Assembly (NCBI GenBank): GCA_036346225.1
Contig: JARFIW010001323.1
Span: forward strand, 620,001 to 684,000
Direction: 5' to 3'
DNA: 64,000 bases
Source of the DNA: Platerodrilus igneus
Taxonomy: Eukaryota; Arthropoda; Insecta; Coleoptera; Lycidae
Made by a program: the position numbers and the translations under genes. The notes under the pieces are model-generated. The model had not been told where the DNA came from. It was given only the letters and a program-made list of their open reading frames with translations, and searched no databases. Below are positions 1-11,413 of this stretch, piece after piece. Within the stretch, counting starts at the first letter, position 1; each line of letters starts with the position of its first letter.

Positions 1-359
1 ATGAGGACATACTTGTAGTCGCCCTCATTTTGAGTGTGACCAACATCGAAGAAAATTTGTGTTATATCAATGCGGAATAACTTGGAGACAAATGCATACA
101 TTGAAAAAGCGATTCTATTTTTATTTTGTTCTCCACAATTATCGAAGTTACACAATATTTCACTTTTAACTCTATAAAACGAAAACAGCACTGCTTATTT
201 CTGTTGAACCTATTTTGCCAATAGTGTCATCCAAAATGTAACAAAACCGTTCTTTTTTCGCTATATCAAAAATTGTAAAATTGCATACTGCCAATTTGCG
301 TTTATAATAGAAAAGAGAAATTTCTAAAACGTTGATAGTACTTTTTCTAGATCGTTGGC
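1..359. other. AT-rich sequence, no gene seen
   Basis: No reading frame, RNA structure or repeat stands out. It lies just downstream, on the minus strand, of the relic described at 360-1640. Confidence 0.5.
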
Positions 360-1640
360 AGCTACAACCATTGTGTTACTACTTACGGCCATCATTTTAT
401 TCATTAATTTCAGTTCTCTTAAAATAAATTTGCGAACAATGTGTAAGGTAAGCTCGTGTTGTTTGCCAATTTTCTCTTTCATATAAATTACAAGTTATAC
501 AGCTATCTTTTTTGAGTTTAAAAATATCTATATTGTATTCATTGTAAAATATTTTTCTTTATTGTCTTGATGTAGCTGCCGCTTTTGATGGATAAGTTTG
601 TAACATCCTCTCTTTGTATAATGAATATAGTTTCTGAAACCCAACTCTTTATTAAAATACAGTTTTGTTGTTTTTGCTCTTACATAATGTGATTCAACAG
701 TCGAAATTTCAGAAATGTGGTTGTGGATTGTTCCTTTAATGTCCTGAGACAAAACAATTTAATTTTTATGGTAACCACATTGGCCTTGTAAATCAGGACA
801 AGCATTCAGTTGAGCATCAATTTTCTTGAAAATGGTTGCATTCCATTTATCAGATATGGATAGTGTATCCAAAAACATTACTTTTCACGCTCTAATTTTT
901 TCTCTTTTAGAAACAAATTTATACTGGACGGTACAATTACGACCTGATTTTGTAGGCTTGAAGCCATAATCTGTTTTCTTCCAACTTTTGAACATCTTGC
1001 CAATAATTCTAGTTGCTTATTCTCACCCCCTAAATCCAAAAAGGAGGTAAAAATAGAACTCTTAGTTGATCAGACAATTAATCACCATGACATTTTCGCA
1101 TACATAAATTATTGCAACACTATTCAATTCTTTTTCTGTATCAATTTGCCTCTTTTGTTAACAAACTCGTGGCTCAAATTTGGTTCCCGTTTCAAAATGT
1201 TATCCTTCCAACGTTCTTTATGCAACTTACGTTTTCCTTGCTTTTTGGATATTTTCTTTTCTTTTGTGTTATGCCATCCACAGATTTCGGATCAGCACTA
1301 CGGATACCAGATTCTCCAAACGTATTACTTTCACCAGGAGTATTATCGATGCTAGGTTCAGCAGTAGTTTTACTATTTTCCAACAGTTCCATATTGTCGT
1401 CACTCACTTCTTGGTAATCTGCATCTGCTAAACTGCCCATAAATAAATGAACTACATTCTGATAAATTTAATAAACGAATACAAATAGTTTACTTGATGC
1501 ATTGGATGAAGAATGAAGCAGGTATTCTGAAATATTTTGACAATAGAGATTTTCGTCATCTTCGCTAAAATTGAAATCGCTAACTTCCCGTTGATATTTC
1601 TGATTTATATTTGCTTTCAAAAGACGCAATGATTTTTTGA
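360..1640 (-). pseudogene. Relic of a multicopy arthropod gene family (motif VESHYxRAxTT)
   Basis: Read on the minus strand, three separated coding-like pieces occur in order. About 1492-1620 is acidic (SEDDENLYCQ). At 1192-1440 there is a serine/acid-rich stretch followed by a basic run (QKKRKYPKSK). At 528-752 is a piece with the motif VESHYVRAKTT. The last motif, preceded by a KGTIHNH-like stretch, matches my recollection of a large uncharacterised protein family that is multicopy in aphids and beetles and is probably transposon-derived. Between the pieces the frame changes and stops occur, for example a line of stop-containing text at 1020-1190 that still reads as the same family in another frame. 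This is therefore a decayed copy or a badly fragmented gene. The function of the family is unknown to me. The family call rests on short motifs only. Confidence 0.35.
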
Positions 1641-3403
1641 ATTGCAAAAGCGAATTACTTGAAAAGTACCAAAGTACAGTATTATCCTTGTAATATTTTT
1701 TTTTGGTTTGTAGAGAAAAACATTGCTAGTTCAAATAAAGTTGAAGTATACATGCAAGAGAGAAGAAAAAAAATTGAAAAAATTCTTCAAGAATATTTGT
1801 TTGCAAAACTAGGTCGATCCTCAATTTTTAATCAGTCCTTCGTCCCATATGGAAGACAACATTCGATTTGTTATTTTCTAATTTGGTTTAATTACAAGGT
1901 TAAGTTCAACATTTTGTTCTCAAAATCTTGAAGAAAACAATTCAGCTGTTATGAAACTTGGTTTGTAAAGTCATAAATAGCAATTTAATCATCCAGAAGC
2001 CCGTGCAAACACCTTATTGTTCAAGAAATACCTTATGGTTTCCAACTTGTTTCATACACACCGCACGTGGGCGTTAAAAATTTGTTCTGATAAGAATTCC
2101 TCCACTTGAATTGCTCTTGCAAGTAATTTTCTAAATGCGCTCACTTCCACACCATCTTTGAGGTAAACAGTTTGGAAAGTTGTTGATGATGAGATTTACG
2201 GGCGGCTCTGTGATGTAGTTGGTATGCGTGTGACTACTATGCTTGAAAAATGTTAGGCGAGCATTTTTCACAAAAATACACCCTCGTTCGGATGAGAGGT
2301 AAAATGGGGGTCCCGTGTGTGAGTGTTGTCATGCATGTTAAAGATGTACCTTGCTTGCAACAGCAAGAGTGCGGCAAAATAAAAAATTTCCAAGTAAAAA
2401 AAACTCGCTTCCTGGCCAATGTAGTACCTTCCGGTGGAGCATTGGAAAATCAAATGTAGGCTGAGATTTATGGTGCAAAAACTTTAAGTACCTTAATCGA
2501 TTTTTATTGCAGTGCAAACCCTCTTTAAGGTTAACAATCATAAAGACTCTATAGTGTCAACCACGATCATGAAACAGACAGACAATAGGCCATAGGAGCG
2601 GAATCCACTTGCTAGTCTCCATGTACCCTCTAGCCGACCAACATTTTTGATAACCTAGAGCGTATCCATCAAATCCCACATTAGTTTGGGGCCGATGCCT
2701 TTTGTTAGTCAGCTACCTAACCAGCCCAAAAGTAACCGCCAACAGGTAGTGGTTAAGGTGAGTGATTTTTGTTGGACCCCAAAAGGGTCTATTAATTGTT
2801 TTTGCAACTCCCTTTTCTACAACGGCTATGTCCTGAGTCGCCAAGAAAATTTTAATCGTTCCAGTTTGCAAGACTTGGCAGCCCACTGACACAAATAATA
2901 ATCTTATGTTGATTATTTAAATTTTTTAAATTAGAGTATACTTTCTCTAAAAAGTAATAGTTGCTCCAAATCTTCTGATTTTAACATGCTCCATTTTCTA
3001 AAAAGGGTAAATTAAAAACTGCGACATCATAAACCTAATCTCAGCTTAAAGTTAGAACATGATTTGTTTCTGCACATAAACATGCACAATTTGAATAACT
3101 TCTGTATTTTTTAAAACTTTTTAATTATTACACATTTTTCAAACTTACTGTATGAAAAAAATAAATATTACAAAAACAAAACCTTTTTAGTTAAAGTTGC
3201 AATGAAGTAAATTTTTGAAGCTAAAATGTATACTATCATAGAAAAATTAAACGTTGTCGAACAAACACAACGAATTGATAAGCATTCAATAAGTTCCACC
3301 TGTTGTTAGAAAGTTGCTGAAGCTAGTAGTCAGACTACAAATCAGAATATTGAAATCAATTTCGTGATTTCTTGATATTGTAGGAGATACACACCAATTG
3401 TAT
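1641..3403. other. Intergenic, no recognised gene
   Basis: Several short open frames occur on both strands (for example 2686-2889 +), but none shows a recognisable domain or splice context. A block at about 2580-2890 is less AT-rich than its surroundings and could be a fragment of an unrecognised repeat. From about 2900 the sequence is AT-rich and featureless. Confidence 0.4.
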
Positions 3404-4033
3404 TGTAGCGGGCTACTACTACAGCGTTCTCTAATTTAAAACAAGTAATAACAAGAGGCTTTATTACTCACTGTTCACAAGTCTAATTAACAGTATATGC
3501 CTTATTTATAGATGTTTTCAGTCCAATCAACGATAAAGCACTTTCACACTAATGAATTTACAAGCATAGGTCTATCAACAACACTAACACAACTATTTAT
3601 TTATTACACTTTTGTCTATTTATGTATTCGGCAAGCTGCATGTACATTAGACATTATTTATAGATGTTTTCAGTCCAATCAACGATAAAGCACTTTCACA
3701 CTAATGAATTTACAAGCATAGGTCTATCAACAACACTAACACAACTATTTATTTATTACACTTTTGTCTATTTATGTATTCGACAAGCTGCATGTACATT
3801 AGACGCATACTATAACATGTATGTATACTCTTGGACTTTCAAAAGCTCAACTATTTAACTTTACACGATATAATTTATGTTCGACATTCTGATATAGACT
3901 AACTATGTACTTCATCATCGGTCTTATTTATACCGTGAGTTGAAAAGGATGACTCATCCTTCAGTAATTACTAGAACCTTCCCGCTTGCGGCGCTTGTGT
4001 GTTTGACGGGTTGCTTAATAGTGGCTTGCAACA
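3404..4033 (-). repeat. 3' LTR of Gypsy element A (with internal duplication)
   Basis: It matches the LTR at 9636-10165 at both ends (TGTAGCGGGC at the left, GCAACA at the right) but is about 100 bp longer. The extra length comes from an internal tandem duplication with a 152-bp offset, partly balanced by deletions relative to the other LTR. Confidence 0.92.
3502..3805. repeat. Tandem duplication, two 152-bp units
   Basis: The segment starting near 3502 (TTATTTATAGATGTTTTCAG) recurs at 3654 almost unchanged, including the stretch running through TGTACATTAGAC. Only single-base differences are visible (for example TTCGGCAAG versus TTCGACAAG). The duplication is absent from the partner LTR, so it arose after insertion. 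Confidence 0.9.
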
Positions 4034-4050
4034 CTGTCCCCTCTTTAAAA
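4034..4050 (-). other. Polypurine tract of element A
   Basis: On the minus strand the bases just before the 3' LTR read TTTTAAAGAGGGGACAG, purine-rich and ending at the LTR boundary. This is the position and composition expected for plus-strand DNA priming in LTR retrotransposons. Confidence 0.8.
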
Positions 4051-4490
4051 CCGTTACGTCTCGTAACTGTAAATACATTTTAACGCCAATTCGATGACTG
4101 ATGACGGTATCGGCAACTATCTCTTCTGGTGCATCCACCACGTCGTTGGAAGTAACAGTCAACACTCTTTTCTTGGTTTTGGTAGACAACCGGTTGATAA
4201 CAACAAACAAGGACCTAGACGTTGGTTCCCTGGAAAACTACTTCTTGCATATTTCGGACCCTCCAATCTAAGCGATGCAGTCCACAGCCTAGCTTGGGCA
4301 CCGCTAGTCTCGTTACTCCATTTTCTATCATATGAGCCTTAAGATTTAGCAAAGCCTCCCATAGATGACCATAAGTAGGTCTCTGTCATGTAGAATTTTT
4401 GGTGACCAGATAATAAACATAACGATTTTTATCCTGAAGAACCAAAGCTTTCCTACAGATGGCTGCTGTTGTACTAATTTAACCACACAT

Positions 4491-4961
4491 TCAAACTTTT
4501 TCTTGAAAACAACAGCTATTCCCCTTGACATTGCCAAATCTTGAGCTACGCATGTACAAGGGAATACTCTTCTGGTGCTCTAAACAGATCTTGCTGTTTT
4601 CAACAACAACGCCAAATCTCGCCTTAGCAGAACCACCATACTCCTCCATAAAACTCTCAAAATCTACATTTAGCTCATGATTAATAACTTGTCGAACACC
4701 ATTCTCATTATTCGAGCCTTCCTGGTTGTTGCTAGCGTAGGATGTTAAACAGTCAAAGTGTACCACTTTTGGTTTACCACGGGGAGATCTTCTGATCCGG
4801 TACTCTACATCATTAATTCTTGTTAACACTTCGTACGGGCCTTCCCATTGTCTTTGTAATTTTGGCGACAACCCACGCTGTCTTTGTGGATTATACAACC
4901 ACACTAAATCTCCAGGTTGATAACCACCTTCTTGTGCTCTCGTGTCATATTGTGATTTCAT
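4491..4961 (-). pseudogene. Element A pol: integrase C-terminal part
   Basis: The frame reads GDLVWLYNPQRQRGLSPKLQ, followed by WEGPYEVLTRINDVEYRI, the basic SH3-like C-terminal region typical of Gypsy integrases. It is in the same frame as the integrase core at 5043-5414 and is separated from it by an in-frame TGA near 5040. The end of the frame beyond about residue 110 has no recognisable similarity. Confidence 0.85.
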
Positions 4962-5042
4962 TCGATCGCTTGCTGTCTGGATATTCTTTCGGACGTTTTC
5001 GTGAATGCTATTTGATCTTTCACGAAGCTTACTAACGTAATC

Positions 5043-6485
5043 TCAACCTGCAATCTCTTCTCCAGGTTTAAATCCAAACTGAAGATCACATGGTAGCCGC
5101 AATTCACGTCCTAACATCATGCAAGCGGGAGAGTATCCTGTGCTATCATGTACCGAAGATCGGTACTCTAGTAGGAACAAAAGTAAATATTGATCCCAGT
5201 CTCGTTGATGTTCAGAGACAACTTTGGCTAGGTACTTTCCTAACGTCCTGTTCATTCTTCCAACTATTCCATCCAATTGAGGAAGTGGCGTGGTTCTAGT
5301 CTTCCTGATTCCAAGATGCTTGCAGACGTTTTGAAACAACGCTGATTCGATGTTCCGATTTTGATCGGGGTGTAATTCCAACGAAACTCCAAAGCGACAA
5401 AACAACTCCCTCACTAGTACATCTGCAATGGTCTCGGCTTCTTGGTTAGGTATAGCTTATGCCTCCGGCCATTTGGTAAAATAATCCATTGCAACCAAGA
5501 TGTATTTATTTCCTTTCTCTGATTCAGGAAACGAACCAGCTATATTAATGGCTACCCTCTCAAAAGGATTCCCCACGTTATACTGTCTCATTGGGGCTTT
5601 CCGTTTTGTGACTGGGCCATTTGCAGAGGCACACAACCCACATTTCCGGCACCACTCCTTCACATCTTCTTTGCAGTTCACCCAATAGAATCTTTCTCCC
5701 ACTCTTTCAAGAGTTCTTTTCACGCCAAAGTGCCCTCCGGAAATACCATCGTGCAAGTGGTAAAACACTTCCGGCACTCTGCTTCTCGACACTATCACTT
5801 GGAGTCTCTCAGTGCCATCTTCACGTTCCAGGCGTTGTTTCAAAATTCTATTTTTAACCACCAAGGAGTCCCACTGTGCCCAGTATGCCTTCAGGCTCCT
5901 ACTTGAAATACTAATTTCTTCCCAAGCTGGCCGTTGTCCTCTACTTTTCCACTCAATAATATGTCCCAGTTCGGGGTCATTCTCCTGTTCTTCTTGTATT
6001 TTTTCGGGTTGCCCAGTATCATCGGTTGCCGTCATTTTATGGATGAGACTTATCTTTTTTTCCATCTTGGAGCAATGATTGCAGTCTACCGGACAAGGAC
6101 TCTTTGATAGAGCGTCTGCATTCCGATGGCTAGTTCCTACACGATGTTCTGTGTCAAAGTCATATTCCTGCAGCCGCTCTATCTGCCTTGCAACTTGCCC
6201 TTCAGGATTTCGAAACTGCACTAACCATTTTAGTGCAGCATGGTCTGTTCTCAACAGGAATTTATGACCGTATAAGTACTTATAAAAGTGCTCTACGGAT
6301 TTGACGACGGTCAACAGCTCCCTTCTTGTCACACAATAGTTCCTTTCTGACAGCGACAAGACCTTGCTGAAATACCCAATAACTTTTTCTTGTTCGTCTT
6401 GCACTTGAGAAAGAACGCTTTCTATAGCTGTGTTACTGGCATCGGTATCCAACACAAATTTCCCCTCTATCAGTGGATAACTCAA
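5043..6485 (-). pseudogene. Element A pol: RNase H and integrase core
   Basis: Two frame-matched pieces (5457-6485 and 5043-5414) are split by an in-frame TAA near 5456. From the N-terminus there is the RNase H block (FVLDTDASNTA, later TDHAALKWL and HRNADALS). Next is the integrase zinc region (HLHDGISGGHFG and CRKCGLC) and the start of the catalytic core, where VAINIAGSFPES occupies the place of the usual V.D..GP. The second piece continues with LHPDQNRNIESALF and GRMNRTLGKYL, where the catalytic glutamate of the usual VERMNR is a glycine (IVGRMNR). These replaced residues and stops mean no active integrase. Layout follows Ty3/Gypsy pol. Confidence 0.9.
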
Positions 6486-8089
6486 AATTGGCGCTGTAAC
6501 CTAGTAGCCGTTTCAGTTGTTCAAATGCACTGTAGCAGTCGTCATTCCAATCATATTCTTGTCCATCTTCGGTTAATTTCGTTAACGGGTTGGCAATGTT
6601 CGCAAACCCTAGTATAAAACGTCGGTAATATGTGCACAATCCTAGAAAACTGCGCAGTTGATGTATATCTGCTGGTGTAGGCAACTTTTGTACCGTTTTT
6701 ATTTTGTCAGGGTCAGCTCTTATTTCGGTCTCCGAAACGACATGTCGTAGGTATTTCACCTCTTTTCCAAATAGGTGACACTTCTTGGGGCTCAATTTAA
6801 GGTTTGCTCGGCGTAAGCATTGGAATATCTCCTGTAGGTTCTTAAGATGTTCTTCAAAAAACCGGCCTAACACTATCACGTCCTCTAGGTACACCAGACA
6901 TGTTTTTCAGGACAGTCCACGCAGTATCGACTCCATCAATCGTTCACAAGTAGCAGGGGCATTGCATAATCCAAATGGCATGACTTTGAACTGCCATAAT
7001 CCAGTTCCAATTGTAAACGCAGTTTTTTTTATTGTTTGGCTCCAAGCTTACCTGCCAGTATCCACTTTTTAAGTCCAAGGTCGAAAACCATTTAGATCCG
7101 GATAGAGTATCCAAGGTGTTATCAATTCTGGGCAAAGGATAGCTGTCTTTCTTTGTCACATTGTTAAGCCGCCGGTAGTCTACACAAAACCTTGTCGACC
7201 CGTCCTTTTTCTTGACAAGCACTACCGGGGATGCCCACGGACCATTCGAGGGTTCAATCACTCCCTGTTCTTCCATATCGGTGATAATTTGCTTGGCTTC
7301 CTTACGTTTTGCCACAGGAAGCCGCCTGGGGTGTTGTCTTATCGGTTGCGCATCTCCAGTATTGATCTTATGTTGCACAACATTCGTCCTTCCTTTTTCA
7401 CTGTCATCCAGAGCAAACACACCTCGATATCGTCCGACCAGTTGGTCGCCGTTTAATCCTTGACACGAAGGTATCAACATATCTAGCAATTTCGGTGAGC
7501 AACCGTTGACTGGTTTATCTTTCGTGTCGTCCACACAATGTTTAATATGACATACTGGAATACAACTTCCCACAATCATGTCTTTCTTCAGGGTCACCGT
7601 ATGCGGATTAATGTTCAGCACCCTTACTGGTATCATATTTCGAAACTTTACCAGCGTTCTTCCAATCAGTAATCCCTCCTGACCCATTCCCTATTCAGTT
7701 GCTTCGATCATGCATATTTGTCCTTCCCGGAGCATACCATCCGGTCGTCCCATTACTATCATTTCCGCCTTCTCGGGTATTTTCATATCACAAATCATTC
7801 GAACCTGCATCGTCTGGTTACTCGTCCCTTGAAATGGAATCTCATCGTCATCTATCCGTAGCACTTCTTCTTTCATGTTCACATGAAACCCATATTCTCT
7901 CATGAGATCCATTCCCAAGATCACTTCTTCTGTGATTGCAGCTACCAACACCCGATGATTAATTAATTTGTCTCCAATTTCCAACGTTACGGCAGTCTCT
8001 CCGTGAGTAGAAATTTTCTCACCACTTGCCGTTCGAAGACATACCAATACAGGTAGCACTTTTCCACGACCAACCAAATCTGGTCTCAC
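6433..8089 (-). pseudogene. Element A pol: protease and reverse transcriptase
   Basis: Three pieces in two frames: 7691-8089 (protease body, VILGMDLMREYGF), 6944-7687 (RT fingers and palm, FCVDYRRLNNVTKKDSYPLP and STLDLKSGYWQV) and 6433-6894 (rest of RT, YLEDVIVLG, then FLGLCTYYRRFI and connection to RNase H). A TAG separates the first two in frame and a TGA lies between the second and third. The protease active-site DTG is gone: the sequence just upstream reads RLVVYRSDKT. The RT box has YLED in place of YLDD, so one of the paired catalytic aspartates is changed. A frameshift near 6480 joins it to the RNase H frame. Confidence 0.9.
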
Positions 8090-8527
8090 AATAGGTCTTG
8101 TCGCTCCTGTACACGACTAATCGGACAACCCTACCATTAATTCTACCATCGATATAAATGCTGTCCAGACTCCCCATCGACGGTGCATGATAAACTTGTT
8201 GATAGCGAGCGTCTCCATATCTCATTTCAAGCTTCGATGTTAAGAGGCCGTAATCATTCTGCTGGTGATCGGGAACCGTTTGTAAGATGTTAAGAGTTTC
8301 TCCCCGTAGGGCCATTATTAAGGAGATAGCCTTCTCTTTGTTGCACCAACCGTTGGCTATTGCGGCAGCTTCAAATTGTTTCAAATATGTGGGCCAAGGT
8401 GTTTTACGATCGATTGTGGGTGGTCACACTTTAAATTTTGACGGTAATGACTCGCCTCTTTCCATTCTTCTTATTTCTGGAATGTTCTGATTTACAACTT
8501 GGTTTGCTAATTTAAGTGGCCGCAAGT
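8019..8527 (-). pseudogene. Element A gag, C-terminal half fused by deletion to protease start
   Basis: On the minus strand, gag-like text (PWPTYLKQFEAAAIANGW, ALRGETLNILQ, LEMRYGDARYQQVYH) runs straight into protease-leader text (DSIYIDGRINGRVVRLVV) at about 8170. The zinc-knuckle region normally found between them is missing, which indicates an internal deletion. An in-frame stop precedes the PPTIDRKTPWPTY region near 8430. Confidence 0.75.
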
Positions 8528-8860
8528 TAAGGTTCGTGGCTAGAAACGGCCTTTTTAAAAAACCATTTTCAACTTCTTAACAATTTTTATTTATTTATAC
8601 ACAGTTGACTTGGAATTTTGACAATCTTGAATTAAAATTATTCTAAGCCCGAAATACTAAATTAATTGTACAAAAAATGAGTAATCCAACGAACTGCAAT
8701 GTTAAAGCTGAACGATGGATTAACTGTCGTCGACTGGGGCTCCCAGGCGTTTTATAATATCTATACCCCATCACATGGCTGTGGGAACTTGCAGATCTCA
8801 TGCCTGCTTACACTTGATTCTATTCATAAATACATTGTTGCGATCTTACTTTCTAGGTAA
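8528..8860. other. Foreign insert within element A gag
   Basis: Gag-like text is open on both sides of this stretch on the minus strand (MGMEALLCSTDDSDTADV upstream, RPLKLANQVVNQNIPEI downstream), but within it reading is broken and AT-rich. A TATAAAA box followed by CGCCTGGGAG occurs on the minus strand near 8750, which resembles an LTR promoter. It may be a solo LTR or similar insert. The exact ends and a target duplication could not be fixed. Confidence 0.35.
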
Positions 8861-9526
8861 TCTTGGTACGTGACTGTCTGCGACCGCCTGTGACCTGACA
8901 TCTGCAGTGTCACTATCGTCTGTGCTACAAAGTAGCGCTTCCATTCCCATGGACGTTAATACACTGTATAAAATTGTCCTTGATTTACTTTGTTGCACAT
9001 CACTTAGCGCATTTCTTAATATTTCTAATAATTTCTTAATTATTCTATTTCTTTACACATATATCAATTGCGGGATTACATAACTTGCGTTGTTAGTAAA
9101 ATCATTTGTTCTTGCAGCCTCATCACATCTTCTTCCATTTTTACCAATTTACTGTCCAACTTTTGCTTAACTGTTTTTACCTGTTCAGGGACATCTTCTT
9201 TCAATGCAATGGAGCTTTCCATTAATCTTTGTTCTAACGTGGCTGTCTTTTCATTTAACTTTTCTTCCATTTTTGCAGTATTTTCACTTAACTTTTCTTT
9301 CATTTTCTTAGCATTTTCACTTAATATTTCGGTAAGGTTTTCTTCCAGTTCAACTGACCTCACTACGTTTTCATTAAGTGTCACTTCCATACCGTATTTA
9401 AACTCTTTAAGGGTTGATTCCAGTTCAACTTACTTCACCTCCAATTTTTTCAACATTTTCACTAAACTTTTCTTCCATACCGGATTTAAAATCCTTAAGG
9501 AAATTCACTAAAGTTTCTGCGTCCAT
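8861..9526 (-). pseudogene. Element A gag, N-terminal coiled-coil part
   Basis: The first ATG is at 9526 on the minus strand (MDAETLVNFLKDFKSGMEEK). After a frame break near 9420 the frame 9076-9390 continues as a charged heptad-like helix (ENLTEILSENAKKMKEKLSE, NEKTATLEQRL), a coiled coil of the kind seen at the start of many Gypsy gag proteins. Gag text then continues to about 8861 with frame changes. Placement just after the 5' LTR and primer site supports a gag start. Confidence 0.7.
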
Positions 9527-9616
9527 CTTACTTTGACTTCATGTAACAGGCATGTCAAACTACTTAAATGTCTTTAGACTTGTGTGTTCTCCTTTTAAAT
9601 TAATCACTATATACCC

Positions 9617-9634
9617 CACACAGGTCTGACACCA
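9617..9634 (-). other. Primer-binding site of element A
   Basis: One base inside the 5' LTR, the minus strand reads TGGTGTCAGACCTGTGTG. TGG pairs with a tRNA CCA end, and the position fits minus-strand priming. I do not assign the tRNA. Confidence 0.7.
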
Positions 9635-9635
9635 G

Positions 9636-10165
9636 TGTAGCGGGCTACTACTACCGTGTTTCACTAATTTAAAACAAGTAATAACAAGAGTCTTTATTAC
9701 TCACTGTTCACAAGTCTAATTAACAGTATATGCCTTATTTATAGATGCTTTAGTCCACTTAACAATGAAGCACTATTACACTAATGAATTTACAAGCACT
9801 AATATCTTCTTAAACTAACTTCTTAAGGATTGGTCCATTATCAACACTAACACAACTATTTATTTATTACACTTTTGTCTATTTATGTATTCTACAAGCT
9901 GCATGTACATTAGACACGTGCACATAACATTTATGTCTACTCTTGGACTTTCAAAAGCTCAACTATTTAATTTTACACGATATAATTTATGTTCGACATT
10001 CTGATATAAACTAACTCTGTACTTCATCATCGGTCTTATTTATACCGTGAATTAAAAAGGATGACTCATCCCCAGTAATTGCTAGAAGCTTCCCGGTCCA
10101 TGGGGAATACACAGTGCTTACGGCGCTTGTGTGTTTGACGGGTTGCCTAATAGTAGCTCGCAACA
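9636..10165 (-). repeat. 5' LTR of Gypsy element A
   Basis: It begins (plus-strand left) TGTAGCGGGCTACTACTACC and ends GCTCGCAACA. It matches the copy at 3404-4033 with scattered substitutions and indels and lacks that copy's tandem duplication. The GTAT duplication follows directly. Confidence 0.92.
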
Positions 10166-10236
10166 GTATTTATCTGTTCCTAAAAAACATAAAATAAACG
10201 TATAAGTATACAAACTAATCAATAACTTTGGGTGTC

Positions 10237-10450
10237 ATCATCATTTTGTTTTCGACCTTACTTAAGGTCGGTTTGACGCAGCTCTAACTTCTTTTCTAAT
10301 CTGTGCTAATCTAAAAAAGCTCTACATACCCTTCACAACCTAAATTTCTAATAATTTGACTAATATAGTTTGGTCTAGATCTTCCTAAATCCTTCTATCT
10401 TTTTCTTATCCAGCTGACTCTACATAGATATTAGCAACCTGATGGTTGTT
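10237..10450 (-). mobile_element. 3'-end fragment of RTE-like LINE (same family as 44060-46985)
   Basis: The minus strand matches the extreme 3' coding end and tail of the LINE at 44060-46985. Shared text includes the AGAAAAGAAGTTAGAGCTGCGTCAAACCGACC region and a following AAACAAAA run. It ends in short ATG repeats (plus-strand CATCATCAT at 10237), the microsatellite-type tail common in RTE elements. It is heavily 5' truncated. Confidence 0.75.
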
Positions 10451-10540
10451 AAAGAACTCTAACATGTTTACATGATTACCATTTATAAGGAAATGAAATA
10501 TAACCTGGTTATCCGCTTCAAAAATGAAAAGTGTTAAATA

Positions 10541-10726
10541 ATATGTTATGGTAAGACTTAAGCAACGAATCGCTGCCAACATGCCAGACCGCTACCTAAT
10601 TGTGAGTTATGTCATGGTGACGTTTATTAAATTATATGTTATGGTAAGGCTTAAGCAACGAAACGCTACCAACATGCCAGACCGCTACCTAATTGTGAGT
10701 TGTGTCCTGGTGACGTTTATTAAACT
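10541..10726. repeat. Tandem duplication, two 93-bp units
   Basis: ATATGTTATGGTAAGACTTA at 10541 recurs at 10634 (GGCTTA variant). The pair runs through CATGCCAGACCGCTACCTAA and GACGTTTATTAAA with only a handful of substitutions. A short frame reads through both units but looks incidental. Confidence 0.9.
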
Positions 10727-11407
10727 TTGGGTGTATAAAAATATTATGCGTTATCTGTTAAAAGCATTCAGGAAGTAGCGTACAAGTATATGCGATAATA
10801 CAGTTAACTACTTTAATATTTACTATTCAACAAAATTTTTGTATTTAAGTAAAATTCAAATATACAAAACGTAACAAACAGCGCCAAAGTAATCTCTTCA
10901 ATTATTATCGAAATCCCAGTCTAATAATGTAGTGAAACTATTAAGTTATAAGCTGATACTTACCATCTGTCATCTAAATTGCTTTGTTCAAGTGCAAGTT
11001 TAAATATTCGTACCGAATGATTCAATTTATACCACTATATAAATTGAAAAGCATTTGAATAAACTAAAACGGCACTGATTAAGATTAAATACTTCAGTCA
11101 GTGATTTATCAAAGACTGGACTATCCCGATATTTTTTGAAATTAGTCTTAACCAACGACTAATTGCATCTTGTACAAAGAACTAATTCATAACCTGTTGT
11201 TGCACTCATGCAAAAATATACTGATAATGCTCCCGAAAAAAACTTCACAGGAAACAAAAAATAAGGCAGTAACTAAAATGTGATGGATATCAAGTAGAAT
11301 GCTTGTATTGAATAAAGAGATAAGTAATTATTGCATCTGTTTTTGGATTTTATTTTATTTAATTAAAAACAGTAACACATTATATTTCTTAATCAGAGTG
11401 AACAATG
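10727..11407. other. AT-rich, no gene seen
   Basis: No supported coding frame or structured RNA was found between the 93-bp duplication and the foldback-like element. Confidence 0.5.
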
Positions 11408-11413
11408 CAATCC

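Larger units (their letters stand above)
3404..10165 (-). mobile_element. Complete but inactive Ty3/Gypsy LTR retrotransposon (element A)
   Basis: Two related long terminal repeats (3404-4033 and 9636-10165) enclose gag and pol remnants on the minus strand. In element orientation the LTRs begin TGTTGC and end CTACA. The 4-bp sequence GTAT stands immediately before 3404 (3400-3403) and immediately after 10165 (10166-10169), an exact target-site duplication. A polypurine tract lies beside the left (3') LTR and a TGG-starting primer-binding site beside the right (5') LTR. The order gag, protease, RT, RNase H, integrase is that of Ty3/Gypsy. Stops, frameshifts and an internal gag-protease deletion show it is dead. 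The unequal LTRs suggest an old insertion. Confidence 0.93.
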
